Assembly (NCBI RefSeq): GCF_004769235.1
Contig: NZ_RQFG01000018.1
Span: 186,001-250,000, forward strand
Length of the DNA: 64,000 bases
Direction: 5' to 3'
From: Leptospira kanakyensis
GTDB taxonomy: Bacteria > Spirochaetota > Leptospiria > Leptospirales > Leptospiraceae
The position numbers were made by a program, and so were the translations under genes. The notes under the pieces were generated by a model. That model did no database searches. It was given only the letters and a program-made list of their open reading frames with translations, and was not told the origin of the DNA. Shown here piece after piece: positions 10,025-19,127 of this stretch. Each line of letters begins with the position of its first letter. Position 1 is the stretch's first letter.

Positions 10025-11666
10025 GTTGGGTAATTCACTTCGTTCTTTGTTTTTAGAGAATCTTTCCAACTTACTATTGTATATTACGATTTATATTTTT
10101 TTAGGCCCTAGTACATTTTCATTCCATGTTTGGTTCTATTTTCATGGATATTTAATCACTACATTTACTGTCCTTACAGTGGTTTTAGATTTCTTTTTGC
10201 AAAAGAAGGAGAAAATTAAAAAATCAAATCAGTATTTATTGAATCGATTGGTTCTTTGGACTTTATTTGTAATGGTTCTTGGTTACCAACAGGTATACCA
10301 AACTACATTGGATCTGTCCCTTGTTGTTTATTTTTTCCATCACCTTTTTATTTTATATTCAGACATTCCCAATTTTTTATACCAATGGAACCTATGGCAA
10401 TGGATTGGATTGGTGATTGGATACTATCTGATTTTGAATCAAGAAGTTTTGGATCTGAAAAAGGATTGGGTTAAGTTTCTTTTCTGTCTTTTGTTATTTG
10501 TTTCTTTCCGTTGTGTATCTGACTTAGTCAGCCCGAACACAATTCAAAATCCTAATCTTTTAACCTCGACCAGCCGACCTAAAACAGAATTACAATCCAT
10601 CACTGGTACACCAAATATAGTTTTAGTTTTATTGGAAGGGGTTCCGAGAAAACACTTAAGTAAATTAAAATCTCGTTACATCGATTATTCTAAGTTAAGT
10701 GGTTCTCATTTTTGGATCCCTATGCCACATACATCTAAAAGTCTTTTTACTTGGATGACAGGAGAGTCACAACTTTCTAACACACGTATGCAACTGAATG
10801 ATTCTCTATTAGACTCTAGTCTTCCAAAATTACTAGAAACAAAATATGGTTATCAGACGGAGATGATCTATACGCAGTCCATTTACTTTGAAGGGATGGA
10901 ACAGTTCTTTCCAAAAATTTTTGGAGTTGTTTTGGATAAATCTGAATTAGAAAAAAAATATGGATCTCTTCATTCTTCTTTTAGTTGGGGAATGGATGAC
11001 CGAGTAATACTTCCCTCGATCAAACAAATTTCTGAAAAAGAAAATAAACCGATTTTTTTGTTTTTGGGATTAAGCCAAACACATAGTCCTTACTTTGTGT
11101 CCAAAAAAAAATTTGATGGCCAATGGAAATCACCATTTGATCGTTATATGGAATCTCTTTTGGAAGATGTCGAGGTTTTGGATTCAATTATATCTTACTT
11201 AAAAGAAAACTTTTCCCGGGATACGATAGTCATTCTTTCTGCCGATCACGGCGAATCTTTTGGGGAAGAAGGAGCCCATGCTCATAACTATTCTTTATTC
11301 AATCAGGAAACAGACGTTCCTTTTTTATTGTATTTTGTCAAATCGGGACAAATATATATTCCGAAATCTGGAAGTTCCATTCATTTTAAAAATACCATTC
11401 TGAATTTGCTTGCACCTAACGTTCTGCAGGGAGACCAATTAAAACAAACAAATTTTTTTAAATCAAATTATCAATTGGATTTGGTTTTAAAAACTTGGAA
11501 TTCAGAAATTCAAAAATCATGGATCACAAATGAAAAAAAATACATCTATCATAGTGATAGAGATTTGTTATTAGAAATGGATTTTGCAGAGGAAAAAAGA
11601 AGAGAAGTAACTGATCCTAAATTGAAACAAAGGGTTTTGGATCATATACATGCGGAGATTCGTTAG
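10005..11666 (+). CDS. Membrane sulfatase/LtaS-like phosphotransferase (alkaline phosphatase superfamily)
   Basis: Predicted inner-membrane enzyme that transfers a phospho-group (phosphoglycerol or phosphoethanolamine type) to an envelope glycan or lipid; the substrate is unknown. About five N-terminal membrane helices (to about residue 180) are followed by a catalytic domain with superfamily landmarks: VLVLLEG (metal-ligand Glu about 211), PHTSKSLF (nucleophile Thr about 243) and SADHGESFGEEGAHAHNY. The start TTG at 10005 lies inside pbpC, 20 nt before its stop, and has GAAGAAGG six bases upstream; a second TTG at 10026 is possible. The overlap makes this the third gene of the macroglobulin-pbpC operon, suggesting a role in wall or surface polymer modification. 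Its 3' end overlaps the convergent tetR gene by four bases. Confidence 0.82.
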   Translation: MISKLNKLGNSLRSLFLENLSNLLLYITIYIFLGPSTFSFHVWFYFHGYLITTFTVLTVVLDFFLQKKEKIKKSNQYLLNRLVLWTLFVMVLGYQQVYQTTLDLSLVVYFFHHLFILYSDIPNFLYQWNLWQWIGLVIGYYLILNQEVLDLKKDWVKFLFCLLLFVSFRCVSDLVSPNTIQNPNLLTSTSRPKTELQSITGTPNIVLVLLEGVPRKHLSKLKSRYIDYSKLSGSHFWIPMPHTSKSLFTWMTGESQLSNTRMQLNDSLLDSSLPKLLETKYGYQTEMIYTQSIYFEGMEQFFPKIFGVVLDKSELEKKYGSLHSSFSWGMDDRVILPSIKQISEKENKPIFLFLGLSQTHSPYFVSKKKFDGQWKSPFDRYMESLLEDVEVLDSIISYLKENFSRDTIVILSADHGESFGEEGAHAHNYSLFNQETDVPFLLYFVKSGQIYIPKSGSSIHFKNTILNLLAPNVLQGDQLKQTNFFKSNYQLDLVLKTWNSEIQKSWITNEKKYIYHSDRDLLLEMDFAEEKRREVTDPKLKQRVLDHIHAEIR

Positions 11667-12334
11667 ATAGTTCGAATACCATTTAACAATGTTAATATGG
11701 ATGTTCTTAAAAAACTTTTATAATCTAAAACAAATATATCTAAACCGTTGTCTGTAACTGCTTCTCTCACTTGATTGGAAGGAAAACCATGAGACCAAGA
11801 TCCAACGGCTAAGGCATGGCATTGCATCAAAAATAAAAACCCAGATTGTTCATTCATAAAAGGAAAGGTTTGGCAAAGAAGAGGTAGAATTTTATAAATT
11901 TGTTCTTTTAAACTAAGTTTGAATTCTCGAATGGTTTCTACGCTGGCATTTTTTTCTAAGATCGTAGGAACAATAGGAAGGAGTTTTAAAAATCGAACAT
12001 GACGATCCATGGAGTCAACAAACCATTTGGCAAACAAATTTGCATCAATGGATTTTGTTTCTGTTAGAAAATTTTCCATGTCTAAAAACCAGGTTTCATA
12101 GTCGGTTATATGTACACGAAGGCAAAGGTCTTCTTTTGTCGGAAAGTATAAGTATAAAGTACCTTTTGCAATTTTCGCTCGTTTGGCAACTTCATCCATT
12201 GAGAGTTCCGCCCAATCTTTTTTTTGTAAAAGAAAGGCCGCCGATTGGAGAATGGATGCACGTTTGGAAAGTTTGTCTTTTTCCAATACGGCTCTTTTTT
12301 TTGGCGAACGTTCTGCAACGGGTGTGCGGCTCAT
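11663..12334 (-). CDS. TetR-family transcriptional regulator
   Basis: A 223-residue one-component repressor. The N-terminal helix-turn-helix is typical (ILQSAAFLLQKKDWAELSMDEVAKRAKIAKGTLYLYFPTKEDL, about residues 28-72 in total); the C-terminal ligand domain is not assignable. The ATG follows GGAGG by a single base, an unusually short spacing, but there is no better start before the helix-turn-helix. Two copies of a 13-bp palindrome lie 50-105 nt upstream and are good operator candidates, so it probably regulates itself and the divergent DUF5329 gene. It converges on, and overlaps by four bases, the LtaS-like gene. Confidence 0.93.
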   Translation of the reverse strand: MSRTPVAERSPKKRAVLEKDKLSKRASILQSAAFLLQKKDWAELSMDEVAKRAKIAKGTLYLYFPTKEDLCLRVHITDYETWFLDMENFLTETKSIDANLFAKWFVDSMDRHVRFLKLLPIVPTILEKNASVETIREFKLSLKEQIYKILPLLCQTFPFMNEQSGFLFLMQCHALAVGSWSHGFPSNQVREAVTDNGLDIFVLDYKSFLRTSILTLLNGIRTI

Positions 12335-12384
12335 ACCTCCAATATGAGAAAATCCAAAAAATTACGCTAGAAAAAAATGCTTAT

Positions 12385-12439
12385 TGACTATAGGTCAATT
12401 CAAAGCAACTAAGAGTCATTTATACGTGACTTATAGTCA
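12385..12439. promoter_or_regulatory. Two matching palindromes between tetR and the DUF5329 gene (candidate TetR operators)
   Basis: TGACTATAGGTCA at 12385-12397 and TGACTTATAGTCA at 12427-12439. Read on opposite strands, both fit TGACYTATAGTCA, with half-sites TGAC/GTCA. Their centres are 42 bp apart, about four DNA turns. A further AGTCA half-site lies at 12414-12418. That they bind the TetR protein is inferred from position and symmetry. Confidence 0.6.
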
Positions 12440-12567
12440 TAAAATTCTTAAATTTTGTTAAGATTTATTTAAATCTTTCTATACAAAACAAAATACAAGA
12501 ATCAAAATTCGATACAAGATAAAGTAAAATTCTGATTTCTGCCAAATCGATAAATTAGGATGTATTT

Positions 12568-12978
12568 ATGAAAGTTCTTCACTCTTTTGGAACCATATTT
12601 TTTGTTTTTATTTTCCTGGGTTCCAACGTTTCGTTTTTAAATGGAAAACCAAATTCTTGTCCTAAGTTCACTGAGGAACAAAAAATTGAAAAACTTTTGG
12701 TAGGAGTTGGGAAACTGAAAGGAAGTTTGATCCGCAATGGAGAAACTCATTCCGCGGAAGCTGCAGAAAAACACTTACGGTACAAACTAGAAGAAGCAAA
12801 AAAATCCTTCTTTGCTCCCGATCCCAAAGAATGGACTGCTAAACTATTTATTGAAAAAATTGCGACTAAATCATTTCTTACAGGAACTCCTTACCAAATC
12901 AAATTTTTTGATGGTAAGGAAATTAAATCGAGTGAATGGTTACTTGCCGAATTAGGTAAAATAGAATCTTGTATGTAA
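12568..12978 (+). CDS. DUF5329-family secreted protein
   Basis: A 136-residue exported protein with a signal peptide (MKVLHSFGTIFFVFIFLGS, cleavage about residue 26). The mature part has the DUF5329 pattern as I remember it: a start of the type EEQKIEKLLVGVGKLKGS, then IRNGETHSAEAAEKHLRYKL, then a C-terminal FLTGTPYQIKFFDGK and SSEWLLAEL. The function of the family is unknown. Start supported by AGGA seven bases upstream. It is divergent from tetR with the palindromes between, and is a likely target of that regulator. Expected location is the periplasm. Confidence 0.75.
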   Translation: MKVLHSFGTIFFVFIFLGSNVSFLNGKPNSCPKFTEEQKIEKLLVGVGKLKGSLIRNGETHSAEAAEKHLRYKLEEAKKSFFAPDPKEWTAKLFIEKIATKSFLTGTPYQIKFFDGKEIKSSEWLLAELGKIESCM

Positions 12979-13071
12979 GATTGTTTTTCTGAAAAAAAAT
13001 GACAAACAAGGGTTGTAAAAAAATAGAAACATTATATTGTATTGCTCCGTGCCAAAAGACAGGAGAAATCT

Positions 13072-14247
13072 ATGATACGATTTTCAATTTTTTATTTTTC
13101 AATTCTATTCTTTACTTTCTCACTTTTAGCTCAAAAGTTAGAATCCGAATTTTTCTATAAAACTGATTTCAATATCCGACCAACATTTGTGGAAGAGAAC
13201 AATCCTTTCTTTGTGAATGGAGGGAAGTGGATTTACTTAGGCCGGACTGCTGATTTTGACGAACCCGGTTTGTATTTTTATGATCTAACATCCAAAGAAA
13301 AAATTTATCGCCCCGTCCCTCTGGAAACTTATTTCGTTTCCCATCCAACTGAGTTTTTAGGTAAAATAGAAACGACTGGCAAACGTTTGCCTTTAACCAT
13401 TTATGATTTTTTATTCTATGATGAAGGAAATCACCGCGCCGGTTTTGTAATCGAAAACAAAGACAAAGAAACACGGGCAAAACGATATTTTTTTATGGGA
13501 TGGGATCTATCCTCAAACACAATTGATGTGGTAGAACAGATTTATGAAATTCCAGAAACCGATAAAAAATCTTTTGCCCAAAGCGCACAGATTGGGTATT
13601 CTGCGGAAGGTAACACTGGTTATTTTGTTTTTTCTGTGGATGCTGACTTAAAAGATAAAGAATCTGTAGATGTTACTGCTTTGATTTATAAAATTCAAAA
13701 TCAGAACTTAATCAAGTTAAAGGAATATAAATCAAAATTTTATCCATACACTCCTGAATTCCATCCTGAATCAAATCAATTGGTCATTGCAGCCTATGCT
13801 GAAGAATATGAAAAAAGAAACCCAGTGGGTTATTTGTATAAGATCGATTCAAACTCATTCCAAGAATTTTTCATTCCCTCCACTCCTTATGGAATTAGTT
13901 TTTCCAAAGACGGAAAGTATTTGTATATGGCAGCAGCTGATACTGGCGAAGTTCGGATGTACAATACAGACAATCTGAGTGATGTGAAAAAATCAAAGTG
14001 GGGAACTCACGGTCATAAATTGGGATTTTGGAAAGAGGGAGAACTCGTTTGGGTTAGAAACTCAGGTCTTCATATTTATGATCCCATCACTTTAAAACAA
14101 AAGAAAGTCATACCTACCAAAAAATTCTACAAAAACCAAATCAATGTCAGTGGGTCTGCATTTTTACCATTTCGTAAGTTACTGCTTAGAAATATTTTGG
14201 AAGATGTGGCTGGCGGAGCTGCCAACCGCATCTTAATAGCGGATTGA
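13072..14247 (+). CDS. Exported beta-propeller-like protein
   Basis: A 391-residue protein with a clear signal peptide (MIRFSIFYFSILFFTFSLLAQ). ATG 13072 with AGGAG eight bases upstream is preferred to an earlier in-frame start at 13042. The body shows repeated strands typical of TolB/WD40-like propellers, for example YTPEFHPESNQLVIAAY, YGISFSKDGKYLYMAA and LGFWKEGELVWVRN. I cannot name the family. No catalytic motif is visible. It stands alone in its transcription unit and ends at a long stem-loop. Confidence 0.75.
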   Translation: MIRFSIFYFSILFFTFSLLAQKLESEFFYKTDFNIRPTFVEENNPFFVNGGKWIYLGRTADFDEPGLYFYDLTSKEKIYRPVPLETYFVSHPTEFLGKIETTGKRLPLTIYDFLFYDEGNHRAGFVIENKDKETRAKRYFFMGWDLSSNTIDVVEQIYEIPETDKKSFAQSAQIGYSAEGNTGYFVFSVDADLKDKESVDVTALIYKIQNQNLIKLKEYKSKFYPYTPEFHPESNQLVIAAYAEEYEKRNPVGYLYKIDSNSFQEFFIPSTPYGISFSKDGKYLYMAAADTGEVRMYNTDNLSDVKKSKWGTHGHKLGFWKEGELVWVRNSGLHIYDPITLKQKKVIPTKKFYKNQINVSGSAFLPFRKLLLRNILEDVAGGAANRILIAD

Positions 14248-14252
14248 ACTGG

Positions 14253-14289
14253 ATCCTATTTTGGAAAATATAATTTTCCGAAATAGGAT
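14253..14289. terminator. Long stem-loop between convergent genes
   Basis: A 16-bp stem (14253-14268 with 14274-14289, one G-T wobble) and loop TATAA. It sits between the convergent propeller gene and the NmrA-like gene, so it can serve both as a bidirectional terminator. No long U tract follows on either strand. Confidence 0.6.
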
Positions 14290-14295
14290 GAGATT

Positions 14296-15144
14296 TTATT
14301 TCCAAGCATTTGCAAAATCTTTTGCATATTGAGCAAAAGAGATTGGCTCTTTTCCTGTAAGCGTTTTTACGGTGTCTAAAATAGGAGCAGAGAATCCTTC
14401 TTTTAAGGCACCGGCAATCATCACAAGAAATGCTGCATAGTCTTTGGAAAGACCAGCTGATACAAGAGAAGATTCAAATACTTTTGGATCTACATCTACG
14501 TAACCAATTTCTTTCCCACTTACTTTTGTTAAATGTTTTGCCACCTCAAAGTGGTCAATCGATTCAGGTCCCGTCAAAGTAAAAGCTTGGTTTTGATTTT
14601 TGGTAGTTGTCAAAAGCGTAGCGGCAACGGAAGCAATGTCTCTTGCGTCAATGAAACTTGTTTTAGCATTTCCGCCTGGGAAATAAATTTTTCCATCTTG
14701 TTTGATTCCAGATATCCAAAAGGTATGGAAGTTTTGCATAAACCAGTTCGGACGAATGATATTCCAAGGAATCCCCGCTCCTTCGAGTAGTATCTCTGTT
14801 TTGCGAAATGGTGCTTCTGGTGGTGCATGTTCCACACCCATTGCCGTCATAAGAACAAGTTTTTTTAAACCCACTTGTTTTGCTTTTTCGATCCAAGGGG
14901 AAAGGATTTCATATTGGTTGGTCTGGCCAGGAGGGCTTAAAAAATAAGCAGCATCCACTTTTTCCAAAACTTCCAATCCTTTGGTAAGTTCGCTAGAATC
15001 GGCAAACACCCAATGTAAGTTTGCGGAGCTTTTTTGAGATTCTGGTTTGCGAGAACCGGCATACACCTCGTGGCCCCCTTTGACTAATTCTTCTACGAGA
15101 TGTCCGCCTACGAGTCCTGAGCCGCCATATACAAATACTTTCAT
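14296..15144 (-). CDS. NmrA-like NAD(P)-binding oxidoreductase/sensor
   Basis: A 282-residue atypical short-chain dehydrogenase-fold protein. It starts with the dinucleotide motif GGSGLVGGHLVEEL (GxxGxxG, residues 8-14). The middle shows VLMTAMGVEH and RPNWFMQNF, typical of NmrA/NAD(P)-binding (YtfG/azoreductase-like) proteins, and the C-terminus ends FAQYAKDFANAWK as in that family. Start with AAGGA seven bases upstream. It is divergent from an AraC-type regulator gene 146 bp away, a common pairing in which the regulator controls the oxidoreductase. Substrate unknown. Confidence 0.87.
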   Translation of the reverse strand: MKVFVYGGSGLVGGHLVEELVKGGHEVYAGSRKPESQKSSANLHWVFADSSELTKGLEVLEKVDAAYFLSPPGQTNQYEILSPWIEKAKQVGLKKLVLMTAMGVEHAPPEAPFRKTEILLEGAGIPWNIIRPNWFMQNFHTFWISGIKQDGKIYFPGGNAKTSFIDARDIASVAATLLTTTKNQNQAFTLTGPESIDHFEVAKHLTKVSGKEIGYVDVDPKVFESSLVSAGLSKDYAAFLVMIAGALKEGFSAPILDTVKTLTGKEPISFAQYAKDFANAWK

Positions 15145-15290
15145 AATCGATCCTTGATTTCGGAAATTGATCCGTTATTCTTCTTCTAGATTACTTCAAA
15201 ATTCCTATACTGTCTATGTCATAAAATATTAAAAAAATATCCAATCGTATAATTCGGTGGACAATTGGAAGGATTTTGGGATAAAAGGGT

Positions 15291-16187
15291 ATGGATCTAC
15301 TTTCTGAAATTCTTTCTTCAGCCGGTTGGAAAAACGACCTGCTTTCCAAGGGACAAATTTTTGATAGTTTTGGGTTCCACTTCCCTTGCGAAAAAAGTGG
15401 GGGTTTTCATGTGGTAACACAAGGCAGCTGTTATGCGAGAATTGATGGAAGGATGATCCCTCTGCATAAAGGGGATTTGATTTTTATTACCAGGGGAACC
15501 AATCACGAATTGTTATCTGATCCCAAGGCAAAAGTTGTCACCATTGAACGATTTCTCGGTGATAAAGAAATCCGTATCAAAAAAGAAAATCCGGTTACTA
15601 CCTTTGTTTCGGTTCGTTATGAAGTGCCACAAGGACCCATCCATCCATTTTTTTTGGAACTACCAGAATACATCCATATCCCATACGAAACCATCGAAGC
15701 CCACCATGCTCTCGGAGATATCATTCAAATTCTTTCGCGTGAATTAGAACTCAATCTCGGAACAGATTTAATTGTCCAAAGGTTAACTGATATTTTGTTA
15801 TACTATATGTTACGGATGTGGTTAAACAATCATGAAAAATCCGAAGTAGGTTGGATCAAAGCATTTCATGATACTTTAGTTTTGTATGCCTTAGAAAAAT
15901 TACACAACGGATATCATAAAGAATGGACGATTGAATCACTCGCGAAAGAAACAGGTGTGTCTCGTGCCAATCTTGCGAGCCGGTTCCGTGATGTCTTGGG
16001 AATCCCGCCAATGGAATACTTAGCAAAACTCAGAATGGAAAAAGCAAAACAAATGTTCCAAAAGGGGAATATGGGACTTGAAGAAATAGCGCAAAATGTA
16101 GGTTATGCGTCAGCTTTTTCTTTTTCGAAAGCATACAAACGAATTTATGGAAATTCACCGAGCAGAGAGTGGAAACGAGTTGTGTAA
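15291..16187 (+). CDS. AraC-family regulator with N-terminal cupin domain
   Basis: A 298-residue transcription factor. The N-terminal half is a cupin-type ligand domain (VVTQGSCYARIDGRMIPLHKGDLIFI, about residues 40-70). The C-terminal 100 residues hold two helix-turn-helix units (WTIESLAKETGVSRANLASRF and GLEEIAQNVGYASAFSFSKAY, then a SPSREW end). It probably controls the divergent NmrA-like oxidoreductase. Its last 33 bases overlap the 3' end of the convergent ECF sigma gene. Confidence 0.92.
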   Translation: MDLLSEILSSAGWKNDLLSKGQIFDSFGFHFPCEKSGGFHVVTQGSCYARIDGRMIPLHKGDLIFITRGTNHELLSDPKAKVVTIERFLGDKEIRIKKENPVTTFVSVRYEVPQGPIHPFFLELPEYIHIPYETIEAHHALGDIIQILSRELELNLGTDLIVQRLTDILLYYMLRMWLNNHEKSEVGWIKAFHDTLVLYALEKLHNGYHKEWTIESLAKETGVSRANLASRFRDVLGIPPMEYLAKLRMEKAKQMFQKGNMGLEEIAQNVGYASAFSFSKAYKRIYGNSPSREWKRVV

Positions 16188-17024
16188 AAGTGTGCGAATA
16201 TTTTCTAACTGATGTTTTTTAGGCAAGTATTCGGGGTGATTGCGAAATACCTCAGCTGCTTTCCTAATTTTCGAAGTATCTGCCATCATTGGTTTTGTTT
16301 CTTTCCATCTCCCATCTAATTTCATTTGTTCTGAAAGTTTGAGATAGGATTTGATCCTTCCGGCCCTTGTGGCATAACCGATTCGATTTTCACATTTACA
16401 CTGGTTATTCGCTTTTGTAAGACTACATTCTTTTCCAAGAAAGGATTCCATTTGTTTTCTAGATCTAGATAACTTTTGGCGGAAGGCTTCAGGACGAATT
16501 CCCATCACAAGAGCTCCTTCTTCACTGGAAGTTTGGAACACTTCTCCTAAAAGATAAGCCATTCGGTAAGGCCTAGAAAGACCTTGTAACATGGAATAGG
16601 TGCAAGCTACCTGGACATGTAAAACAAGTTCAGAAACTGGCGGAGAGGATTCTTCATCCATGGTTACAGTTGGAAACTCAACTGGAGGTTGGTAGGGTTT
16701 TTGTGTTCGGTGTAATTCTTCACGGATGGCCCGCAAATGTACTTTCCTTCGTTCCATTTTTGATTTTTGTACATTGATCAAATGGTTACTGGCAATTCGA
16801 TAGATCCAAGTTGAAAGTTTGCTTTCCTTCCTAAATCCACCTAAGTTCGTAATCACTTTCACCAAAATTTCTTGGGTGGCGTCTTCCGCATCTTCCGGGT
16901 TCCATAAAAATTTCAAAGCGAGAGAAAAAACCTTTGGTTGGAAGATTTGAATGAGTTCTTCCAAAGCATTTGTTTTTCCAGCAAGTGAACTTTCTAATAG
17001 TAAAAGATGCGGATCTTCGATCAT
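16155..17024 (-). CDS. ECF-type RNA polymerase sigma factor with C-terminal extension
   Basis: A 289-residue sigma-70 family factor. Region 2 is about residues 15-90 (DAEDATQEILVKVITNLGGF, then STWIYRIASNHLIN) and region 4 about 140-195. It extends beyond a minimal ECF factor by about 90 residues carrying a Cys cluster (CSLTKANNQCKCENRIGYA). That matches a known ECF type ending in a CxxxN-NxCxC-x-R motif, which may act as a built-in sensor; that role is inference. Its ATG shares a base with the stop of the upstream DUF1304 gene (TAATG), so the two form an operon. No anti-sigma gene is adjacent. Confidence 0.88.
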   Translation of the reverse strand: MIEDPHLLLLESSLAGKTNALEELIQIFQPKVFSLALKFLWNPEDAEDATQEILVKVITNLGGFRKESKLSTWIYRIASNHLINVQKSKMERRKVHLRAIREELHRTQKPYQPPVEFPTVTMDEESSPPVSELVLHVQVACTYSMLQGLSRPYRMAYLLGEVFQTSSEEGALVMGIRPEAFRQKLSRSRKQMESFLGKECSLTKANNQCKCENRIGYATRAGRIKSYLKLSEQMKLDGRWKETKPMMADTSKIRKAAEVFRNHPEYLPKKHQLENIRTLLHNSFPLSAR

Positions 17025-17398
17025 TATTTTTTGTTAGCTACGTAGTGAACGACTAGAGCAAGGAAAGCTGGTAAGCCTTGTGAAAACAAAATGGAAAACT
17101 TAGCAGTTGCCGAACCATAAATCCCTGCCACTACCACACAAATGAGAAAAAACAAAATGGTTTGGAATTTTTGTGTTTGGTCTTTGATGAAAAACAAAGC
17201 CCAAAAAAGTCCAGCTGCTAAAAATCCATTATAAAGACCTTGGTTTTTTGCAAGCTTAGCAGTGATCTCTGCGGTTTCGGGTGTTAGTTGGAATACTTTC
17301 ATACCAAACTCTGATTTCCAAAGGAACATTTCCAATACCAAAATGAACACATGTTCAACAGCAACAAATCCAGTCAGGATTACGGAAAGAATCTTCAT
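17024..17398 (-). CDS. DUF1304-family membrane protein
   Basis: A 124-residue integral membrane protein with four predicted helices. The start MKILSVILTGFVAVEHVFILVLEMFLW and the segment GLYNGFLAAGL are characteristic of DUF1304. Function unknown. It is translationally coupled to the downstream ECF sigma factor (TAATG), which suggests that the pair responds to the same envelope or stress signal, possibly with the sigma factor driving its own operon. An AGGAG-like sequence precedes the start. Confidence 0.87.
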   Translation of the reverse strand: MKILSVILTGFVAVEHVFILVLEMFLWKSEFGMKVFQLTPETAEITAKLAKNQGLYNGFLAAGLFWALFFIKDQTQKFQTILFFLICVVVAGIYGSATAKFSILFSQGLPAFLALVVHYVANKK

Positions 17399-17552
17399 AT
17401 CATTCTCCTAAAGAACGGTTTTTCTATTGGGACAATTGATTTTACCGTTTGTGACAAAATGGGAAGAAAAAAATGAGAAAATTCCGCTAGTTTTGTTCTG
17501 AAACTGGCTTTCTACCGGAATGGTTTAGGTGGGTATGTATTGGAGGAACCCT

Positions 17553-19127
17553 TTAAGGTTCCTCACTGACGGGACGAGTTGAGATTTCTACATAGCGGGT
17601 CATACTTGGGAATTGAATGACTGTATCCAAACGAACCAATCGCCCTTGGCAAACTTCGCAAGCTTTGGATTCAAGTCCCACAGGATAGGCTGCACCTGTG
17701 GCATTGGTTTCATAATAAGCCTTTGTGAATTTACCTGATTGATCTAAACGAACGGTTAGACTTTGATTTTCATTGGTACCTGGTCCGTTTTCAATCTGGC
17801 CAAGGCTCGAGTAACGTTTATTTGTTTCTGGGCCGAGTAGTTTTGCTCGAAATTGATTTCCAGACATAAAGGAGATTGAAGGAAATACATCGGAAACTGC
17901 TTCATTTTCCGTACTGACAAATGTATGCCAAAGAGGATTCCCCAACCAATCCGTTTTAAAAAATAGAAAACTACGGAAGCCATCAGTTGCGGCTGGTAAA
18001 ATAGGATTTCCAAAGTTTCCAGGATAGAATCCTCCTCCAAAAAATCCATCTTCACCAGAGATAAGAGAAGTCAAAATTACATTTGTTTGTGTTTGATCGT
18101 TTGATCCCAAGTAACTTACGTTAGTGGTTGCAAATGTTTCGGCAGAAAGGTTGATGGTGAAAGGTCTGAGGACTCCGTTGTTCGGATATGGATGTCCAGA
18201 AAATCCAGCAATATTTCCAGTAGTAACACCAGACAAAAGGATGTTTTGAAATGGACCTAAGACCGCAGATCGAATCGAAACAGTGATGTTCGGATCTCCC
18301 ACAATGTATTTTTGTCGAATGGGATTTCCGTTCCCGTTAATGATTGCCCAACCAGTTTCTATAATGCTTCCACCTAAGGATGTTTGTTCTGGTGGTGCGA
18401 ATTCAACAAACCCGATTGTATCTGAGTATGGACTAAGTGTTCCAAAAAAAAAGTGAACATTATCTTTTTGGTCAACGACGATTGAGGAATATGCGTCGTC
18501 CAAAGCTTCATTACTTTTGTCTAAATACGTTTGCCAGATTCGATTTCCATTTTGGTCAAATCGTACAAAAAACATAGAGTCTTCATTATATTTTTCTGAA
18601 ATAGGAGTCGGTAAATTTTGTCCAGAATTCACATAGGCCTTCACCACAAAATCACCGTTTGCAAACTCCGCTAGATGTGTCGTATGTGAAATACCACTAT
18701 TAAAACTTGAACCAGTCACTCCTAAATAATCCAACCATTCAATTTGAAAGTTTTTTCCATTGATGAGTGCTACAAAAAATTGAGAACCTACGGTATAAGA
18801 ATAATTTTTTCCAGTATTGGAGCCATTCCAAAGCAATGCTTCTCCAGCTGCTCCAAAAACAACAAGATTTCCATTTTTCAATTTTAAGAGGTCGTAAGAA
18901 TAAACTTGTCCTGCACCTGAGCCTAGTCGTATCGTTCCTTGCAAATTCGGAGAACAAAGACTATTTAAGTAGGACTCCCATAACCATGTTTCCATAAAAC
19001 TTTGGGACATTGGATCTTTGGGGTTGTTTAATTTCAGTTTACAGTTGTTAAGTGAAATTAGAATCGTGAATAGAGTTAGAAGTAAAAAAAACTTCTTTTC
19101 GAAATTTATAAGTTGTTTCATCGCCAA
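17553..19127 (-). CDS. Propeller-like lipoprotein, paralogue A
   Basis: A lipoprotein of about 524 residues with a lipobox-type end at SLNNC. The mature start CKLKLNNPKDPMSQSF is shared with the neighbouring paralogue. The body has repeated strand motifs around W-x-x-Y/F (IEWLDYLG, RIWQTYLD, PLWHTFVS), suggesting a beta-propeller. The C-terminus ends RYVEISTRPVSEEP, like the neighbour. The start is either TTG 19127, with AGGA eight bases upstream, or ATG 19121, whose spacing to AGGA is long. Probably outer-membrane anchored. Family not named by me. Confidence 0.75.
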   Translation of the reverse strand: MAMKQLINFEKKFFLLLTLFTILISLNNCKLKLNNPKDPMSQSFMETWLWESYLNSLCSPNLQGTIRLGSGAGQVYSYDLLKLKNGNLVVFGAAGEALLWNGSNTGKNYSYTVGSQFFVALINGKNFQIEWLDYLGVTGSSFNSGISHTTHLAEFANGDFVVKAYVNSGQNLPTPISEKYNEDSMFFVRFDQNGNRIWQTYLDKSNEALDDAYSSIVVDQKDNVHFFFGTLSPYSDTIGFVEFAPPEQTSLGGSIIETGWAIINGNGNPIRQKYIVGDPNITVSIRSAVLGPFQNILLSGVTTGNIAGFSGHPYPNNGVLRPFTINLSAETFATTNVSYLGSNDQTQTNVILTSLISGEDGFFGGGFYPGNFGNPILPAATDGFRSFLFFKTDWLGNPLWHTFVSTENEAVSDVFPSISFMSGNQFRAKLLGPETNKRYSSLGQIENGPGTNENQSLTVRLDQSGKFTKAYYETNATGAAYPVGLESKACEVCQGRLVRLDTVIQFPSMTRYVEISTRPVSEEP

